Position numbers and translations under genes: made by a program. The notes under the pieces are model-generated. The model was not told the origin of the DNA and did no database searches. It worked only from the letters and a program-made list of their open reading frames with translations. A DNA stretch of 64,000 bases from Hyaloperonospora brassicae (taxonomy: Eukaryota > Oomycota > Peronosporomycetes > Peronosporales > Peronosporaceae), in the NCBI GenBank assembly GCA_947650285.1, contig CANTFL010001260.1:124001-188000 (forward strand), given 5' to 3'. Shown here in pieces: positions 57,770-64,000 of the stretch; within the stretch, counting starts at the first letter, position 1, and each line of letters begins with the position of its first letter.

Positions 57770-58029
57770 ATGCCGCGCTCATTCCGTCATCATTACTGCC
57801 GAAGATATTCTGGCCGCATTGAGTGAGCAATACCACTGGTCGCTGTCTAGCTCTGTCAACAGATTGTCGACCAGTGGAATTGCGTATATCATACTTACCG
57901 TTACTGCATTGACTAGTTTATAATCTATTCAAAGCTAGATGTCAACTTTATTATTCTTTGGGAGGATTCAGATGAGCAACGCCCATGTACTTCGGGAAAT
58001 CTAAATTAGTCTTGCCTTCAATAATACCT

Positions 58030-58160
58030 TCAACAGCTCGTAAAGCTTTGATAGGTAGCGTGATGGAGCCCGTCTGGCCCGTTGCCTAAGGGATCATGAC
58101 CTTGGACGTCGATATCGCATACCGCCCCGTACGCTGGAGGCGGTAGCGCGTTACCACTGT
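58030..58160 (-). pseudogene. protease-RT linker fragment, element 3
   Basis: GAVCDIDVQGHDPLGNGPDG on the minus strand resembles the segment just before the RT fingers; out of frame soon after. Confidence 0.45.
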
Positions 58161-58315
58161 AGAATGTAATTCCTTCGTGTTTTCTAAATACCTTTTCTTG
58201 TTGGGATTCCGTGTAATCCATGCATACAACATATATCCGGTGTAGTATAATATGTTTGGCGCTAATTCCGTGAGATCTGGTAAGAACGAAAATTCTTTCG
58301 GCTTCCACCCGTTGG

Positions 58316-58560
58316 TGTGGACTCACAGAAAGAGATAGGTTTAGAGGGTGATGAGATCAGGAGGCTTCTAAAATTTGTTTGTAAGATATCAATTAAGCAA
58401 AAGCCACAACTGAACCCGAAGGAGGAGGGCGCGTACGATTTTATTCTAACGTATCGGTCCGTGTCTCCGACTCAACTCGGCGATTGTTGTGTTTGTACGA
58501 TGAGACCATGAGTATAAAGATGTGACTTAATACTATACCACACATTCCGCACTGTGCAGC
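58316..58560 (+). repeat. dispersed repeat L, copy 3 (3' part)
   Basis: Shares CCACAACTGAACCCGAAGGA and TCGGCGATTGTTGTGTTTGT with copies 1 and 2. The 5' two thirds are missing. Confidence 0.65.
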
Positions 58561-58812
58561 ATGCTCCAGATAGATGTTTTTAACACAGATATTGCCTAAT
58601 TTTTTTAGTCGATATGAAGGCGTGGACATAGATGCGTGCCTAGTGGAGCTTTATACTCTCAAAGATGGATGCAGCTGACATAAGCAGTAACACTAACACA
58701 AATTATACAGATTTATAGGCAGGTATACAGTACTGAACGTCGCAGTTGTTGTAAAGAGACACAGATTGAGGGTCTGAAGTAAAAACTATTGAATAATACA
58801 TAAATGTGCCGT

Positions 58813-60595
58813 GTGGCAAAGTCATTAATCAAATTTTATGACGTGGATCGGTGACTACCCAGTTAAGGCGTCACTTACTGGTGGAAAATGATGCAAAGGG
58901 ACCTAGTTATCCAATAAGTAGATAGAAATCGATCTCAACGGGGATCGGCGATCCGATCCAATTGTCTCCAGATTGATGGATATGGATCGACCTGTGACAG
59001 AGCGATCTGGGACAAGACGACAAATAGAACAATTTCAATGGAGCGATCTGGGAAAAGGATATGGGGCCAGGTGATGTGAGGTGACTCTGTGACAAAGGTG
59101 CTGAAATCCATCAGATCGGTGAGACTCTTTACCGGTCTCCCGAAGGGAGTACTTATTTAAGTTAGATATGGCCCGATCTGAAAGTGTGGATGTTCGTGGG
59201 AATCCGTGGGACTGTTGTAAGACCTGTGGATGGTTCCGTTGAGCAGATAAACCCTTGAGGATGGTATCGGAGCACGCACAATGAACGTAAGAGCATATAT
59301 GGTTGGCTTGTACTGTGACGATCCTCAACGATCTCGAATTGGACCTCAGATCGGTCATGTTCCCTACTGACTATGGATATATCGGTGATGGAGTTGTTGA
59401 ATCGTGATAAACATGCTTGATGAAGGTCCATGAGTGATGTCCCAAAAGTTCAGATCGAAAGAGCCAGTGGAAGCCGGTTGAATTGACGTCGCAAAATGGA
59501 CTTAGACACATTCGGCATTTGGGTACTATTTTGGACTTTTCGGTACCAAGATTGGGTATTTGGTACCGTATTTGGAATTTGTTTCCTTTTTGGTGTCTAG
59601 GTACGATATCGGGAGTATTGGCGCTATTTTTGGAGTACAGGTCACGAAATTTCGACACGTTTTCAAGGGGGCGGTCAAGCTTAAAGATGATATCGACTTG
59701 AAGAATGACCTACAGTTTGGAATAGGCTTAAGGAAAGGTTGGATATTAATTTGGTTGGATAATAAACAGACTTGAACTCTACTTCTTCTTCTCACGACGC
59801 ACGTTCTCCCTTATCTTCTCCGAGCAAGATTGATTTGGCTTCCCGGCCGGTCAAGGCACGCGTGTTGTTAGGACATTGAAACCGATCTTGGATTGTTGTC
59901 CAAGATCGAGAGGAGCGATCCCGGAAGATCTGTTCCGGATTGATCAAGCTCTCACACAAACTCAACTGCTAGGGTAGCAGCAAACAGCAACAAAGAAAAA
60001 GGATTTTGGTTACAAGATCGCAGGTCGGCTCAAGTGGTCAGAAGATCGGGACAAGGAGTTTAAGACAAGACCGAGCAAGACCGAGACGATCTACCGGACA
60101 GATTGGCACGTTTCATTTTGGCGAAACAAGACACCGATCTGCCCAAATTGCGCACTTCCGGCAAGATCGGCCGATCCCGAGACCAGATCGAACCGATCCC
60201 AAGGCAAGATCGACGCAATACTATCATTTGCTGAGTGAAGATTTCCGCACAGCAAAGACCCCGATACCTAAGACAAATCGAGATTGGTGCGATTCTAGAT
60301 CGAGATCGCGACGTTTCCAGATAGAGATCGCCGCGACTCAAGATCCAGATCGCAGAATCCCCGTTCGTGGTGTGAAGATTTCCGCACCGGAAGCGAACGC
60401 TCAACCCAAACTCTCAGCAAGATCTACATCTTTCAAGGCCATTACGAAGAGCTCAAGCCAGCCCAACCGACGGGTACACAAGGTGAGCACAAGGCTATAC
60501 AACAAGGCACGGATCGGAGTACCCCCTCCGTGAGTCGGCAAGTCTGGGCAAGTGGAAGATCGACCCTCACTTAAGCAATTTTGTGAGATCGACTT
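58813..60595. mobile_element. GATC-rich repeat, copy 2
   Basis: Core 59077-60595 is nearly identical to 51199-52717; 58813-59076 is similar at lower level. It stops at GATCGACTT, beyond which copy 1 continues for about 300 bp, so this copy is truncated or the boundary marks a real element end. Confidence 0.65.
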
Positions 60596-63298
60596 TACCA
60601 CAGTCGCATGATGACACGATGGCACAATGGCACGTAATGTTGACCACATTTATGGATCACCTATGGGCACTTAAATTTGATTTGATTATCATTTTACGTC
60701 GTAAGAGGGACAGATTGTACAAGTAGATAGGTCCACCTCATGTGGTTATTTCTATGACTTTTACTATTCTCTATAGCCTACTATTTTCGTTTTACTTTGT
60801 ATGCACCTACCAACACTACATTTGCAAGCTTTTGTTTATCTTCTGCTTTAGCATTGGTGTTACCGCATACGTCGAATGATGCGTGCGTCCACATCAGTTG
60901 TTGCCGACGCAATGTCTATGCGCAACCTGGGCGACGTGACCCGAAAACAGATCGTTTAGTTGATGCGATTTGATTTTACTACCCACGTTAGTTACTAATA
61001 GTCTCTGTAGCTCTATCACTTATATTAGGCCAGAAAGGGTTGCAGCACTAGATGGGCGATCAGCCATCATACGCGTCAGATCTATCATGCGACGATAACA
61101 CAGCGCAATGTTTTCACCACGCCTTTTAAAAAACATGAAGAGTTCCTCTTCCAATTGTTTGCTGTAATCAATCGGCACGAACTGTCTCGCTCACATCTCG
61201 TACGCTGAATTATACGCGTCACCATCCTTTATGTTCGCTCCTGCTGTCGTCGACTTAAGCTTTGCGAGCTCCGACTGTCCGGCAAAACTATAAGGTGCAA
61301 ATGTGCGTTTTCATTATCCCATTACTTTAGGTCCCATATATGGCGGTATTCATGAGTTCATTGGAGGTATTCTTGCGCTGTTCCACCACTAAAACGAGAC
61401 AGTCCGATTTGCACGGATTCGCGACGCACACCAGTTGTTCCTGCCTTAGTATGTATGTCAAATTTCACCTTGCTCAATATTGTCTAGCCGGCTTCACCCA
61501 TAAATTGACTTGACTTCATTCGTTCTTGTATCCTCAATTGCTTTTGAGAATTCTTAAAGTGACAACCCTTGGCTCGCAGAGGGCTTATGGAGAAGAACGG
61601 TTCTTAGCTAGTAGAGGGACCGCTTGGTATGAACTTGGAAAAATGAGAAGTGAGATTGATGTTTGTTATCTGCCTTTGCCACTGCTTCACCTGTCCGGGA
61701 AAGATCATCCATTTCAGGGTAGGAATCTGGGATATGCGTTGCGATGACCAGTCCTAAGTTGCTAGCTGCAACACGAACCTCATCCGATGACCACACGACG
61801 TCATGCCGTTTAGCGGCATGTTGAATATAAAGCAAGTGATATCATACGTGCATCCTGTTTAACGGGAAGTTGAATATTAAGCAAGCGGTACCATAAGCGC
61901 ACGTCTCGACGTTGCGACCCGTGGCTCCGACGCTGATTTCTGAGTGAAGTAGTGGTGAGCGTGCTCTACTTCTTTTGGACCTGACAGCACAATGAAGACT
62001 CTCAGGGCTATGGAATATGCGACGCTTAATTGGAAGTGAGATACATGAACGTGAGCCTTAGATGTCTGACTCGCCTTTTCCACGCGTCCGTCATTCGTTC
62101 GTGGACTTGTTGGTTGATTTTTATGTTTTCATGTAACCAAGAAATAGATTGCCGAAGATTGAATATTCATCTTCAAGGATATTGTCTGCAAAGATAATTG
62201 TTGTATCGACATTTACTAACGTCAGTGTCATGAAACAGGCTCACCCAGTTACTCTCAAATTTCCACTGGCGTATTTGCACATACAAGCTATGCAATGCCC
62301 TATCGTCCCGTGAAATTCTACAGTTAACATCGATCTAGAAACTTCTATCACTTATTTTCGCATGAGCCTCTACGAAACGCTTCGTATGCACGCTCAGGCT
62401 TCTGGATCATTGTTGACACATTGTATCGACGCATGCTTTGCTACGTATGCCTTTTCATTCCAGCATGTCCATGACGTGCATGATGACGTTCATCCTGCAA
62501 CAAATGAGTCATTATTTTGCTGCGATAGTTACACAGCTTCAACTGTGTCGTTGCATGTGTACTTGTGCATACGACATTTGCTGTAGCTTTGTGGTCATCG
62601 TCTTCGTCGATACGTGAGATTCCCATATGAGAGACAAGTTTTTTTAGCTTGTAGCCTTCGATCCCGTTTGACAGTGGCTTCTTTGACTCAGCAAAGTACT
62701 GCATCACTCGTGTGGTGACGCAGCTGTCGTTTACTACACAGCCAGACACAAACACAGAAACCACACACGGCAAAGTCCTCCTGTACATCCGGCGTCCATA
62801 CTACGTCATAGTTCGATGGCGTACTGCCGAAAAGCAAGTTTGCCCACGAACACGCTTGGTTTAACCACTTGACTCTGCATCATCCATCGCCCCTTCATCT
62901 GCATTTGACCTCTCCTTCTTTCCAGCAGCGGCGTAATCGGTAGTTGTGCACAGTCGCGGCTGCGTAGTGACGGCGGCTGCACGCATCGATGTGTCTCAGG
63001 CCTCGTGCACGCAAACCAGGCTACTCGCTCGCACAGGTCCATCTGGTCGGGTACTACTATATCGCTACATAAGATATTGAACTGCGGCTTTTACGCGCTA
63101 CAGTCAGCAAACGGTGAGACGAAGCAGAATATGTTCGGCATCAGCTCCCCCTTCAGTCCATGTGGAGCTCCTCTCACTCCTTTACGCGTGCATGGCACAG
63201 CCTACTGTAGAAACACTGCTCGATGTCAGGGACAGGGCAGAAGTCAAAAGTGTGACCACTGTTGCGCCACGTCCGACCCATGACTTGGCGCTCGTCGA
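60596..63298. other. intergenic DNA
   Basis: No recognisable gene. Two imperfect direct repeats of about 49 bp at 61808-61905 (GTTTAGCGGCATGTTGAATA and GTTTAACGGGAAGTTGAATA). Confidence 0.4.
61808..61905. repeat. imperfect tandem duplication, 49-bp unit
   Basis: Two consecutive units aligning over AAGCAAG and the ATATCATACG/GTACCATAAG blocks. Confidence 0.6.
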
Positions 63299-63751
63299 TC
63301 ACGTGGCACGGGCCAACTTCCGCATCAATGAATGATGCAGGCTAGAGCCACTGGTGCCGAAAGCTGAGCAGCGATGGTGCATACAGTCAAAGACTTCCGC
63401 AGAGAGAGAGATTTGTTTGCCTGCGATGGCAAAAGCGACTTGTATTGGCGAGGGTAGGCATCGTGCGTGGTCCAGTTCGTACGTAGCTTGGGGAGCGCTA
63501 CGCAGCATAACACACGAGCAACGACACGATATGTTGCAGTCTGCCACAGCAACAACCTCGACAAAGATAACACGTCGAGTCGCCTGAAGCTCCGTGGAGC
63601 GCCTTGTAGGCCTCGTGCGTTTGCTGTTCGTCTTCACGTCGCGTGACGACCACGACCGCCTTGTCTGCCGCGTCTCGCGCCTACCTGCTCTCGGTACTTT
63701 AATCAATCGGTCGTCATCTTCTCTGCTGTCGGACTGGGTCAAGTGGCTCAT
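63299..63751 (-). CDS. hypothetical protein, low support
   Basis: 150 codons from an ATG at 63749-63751. The N-terminal half is very Arg/Thr/Ser-rich and the C-terminal half Cys/Ala-rich. No domain recognised, no neighbour evidence. It may be a chance frame. Confidence 0.2.
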   Translation of the reverse strand: MSHLTQSDSREDDDRLIKVPRAGRRETRQTRRSWSSRDVKTNSKRTRPTRRSTELQATRRVIFVEVVAVADCNISCRCSCVMLRSAPQATYELDHARCLPSPIQVAFAIAGKQISLSAEVFDCMHHRCSAFGTSGSSLHHSLMRKLARAT

Positions 63752-63757
63752 CCAACA

Positions 63758-64000
63758 TTAGCGACCGCACGACTTGTTAGAGAGCGACGATTGTAAGCAC
63801 AGAGAAGACGCACCGTTTGTCGAGCGAGCGATTCGTCTGTCTAGCAGAGCCGCTCGTGCCTCGAGCTCTTCTGCTGCGATCGTTGAGTGTCCGTGCGGCC
63901 ACCCGAACGACTTGAACTGAATCGTTTGGCACGAAAGCCGTTCGTGTTCATCTCGATCAAAGTTCAAGCTGCGCGTGATCGACGATGTCGGCCAGAGCGT
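63758..64000 (-). CDS. C-terminal end of an ORF entering from the right edge
   Basis: The minus strand is open from the window end to the stop at 63758 with no ATG inside, so it would be the last 80 or so residues of a longer protein: SLNFDRDEHERLSCQTIQF, then a helical AAEELEARAALLDRRIAR. Not recognised. Confidence 0.3.
   Translation of the reverse strand, partial: TLWPTSSITRSLNFDRDEHERLSCQTIQFKSFGWPHGHSTIAAEELEARAALLDRRIARSTNGASSLCLQSSLSNKSCGR

Larger units (their letters stand above)
53944..58160 (-). mobile_element. Ty3/Gypsy chromodomain element 3 (heavily decayed, different lineage)
   Basis: Minus-strand fragments in Gypsy order: end of the protease/RT linker (about 58.1 kb), RT, RNase H, integrase and chromodomain. 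Sequence is clearly unlike elements 1, A and B. No LTR pair identified. Confidence 0.82.

Overview
The window looks like repeat-rich nuclear DNA of an oomycete, probably Peronosporales (Phytophthora or downy-mildew type). This is an inference from three things: two long intronless genes for monoglyceride-lipase-like hydrolases with serine-rich low-complexity tails, several lineages of Ty3/Gypsy chromodomain retrotransposons, and AT-rich intergenic DNA full of decayed Gypsy and Copia remnants. Nothing resembles a bacterial or phage locus.

Layout. 1-6894: a decayed minus-strand Gypsy element (element 1) with its 5' LTR at 6420-6894, inserted into the integrase region of a second Gypsy element. 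6895-25002: two copies (A and B) of a minus-strand Gypsy element plus about 2.2 kb of flanking DNA, repeated directly with a period of 9915 bp. The LTR between the copies (14642-15083) is a chimera of two LTR types, which points to unequal crossing-over between LTRs. Each copy carries, in its flank, the same 1500-bp transposon with long terminal inverted repeats and 9-bp target duplications (Mutator-like). 25028-25466: a solo LTR in inverted orientation. 25467-37500: AT-rich DNA with minisatellites and a decayed minus-strand Copia element (about 28.86-31.85 kb).

37525-43047: the only two convincing host genes, tandem minus-strand paralogues of an alpha/beta hydrolase. The second has Arg in place of the usual Gly of the His-Gly oxyanion motif. 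44739-45178: a solo LTR with a perfect 5-bp target duplication. 45.7-58.6 kb: a mosaic of a dispersed repeat, TCGTCGAGTC minisatellites, a long broken plus-strand ORF series, a decayed third Gypsy lineage (53.9-58.2 kb, minus) and a GATC-rich repeat (50.25-53.03 kb) with a second copy at 58.8-60.6 kb. 60.6-64 kb: mostly anonymous DNA, with a possible gene end entering from the right edge.

How the parts relate. The Gypsy elements have the order gag, protease, RT, RNase H, integrase, chromodomain on the minus strand. In element 1 and element B a plus-strand reading frame starts near the 3' LTR, runs antisense through the chromodomain region and ends beside the integrase C-terminal domain; both share a SGLQET motif. 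Nearly every retroelement ORF is broken by stops or frameshifts, many of them shared by copies A and B, so the element was already inactive when duplicated.
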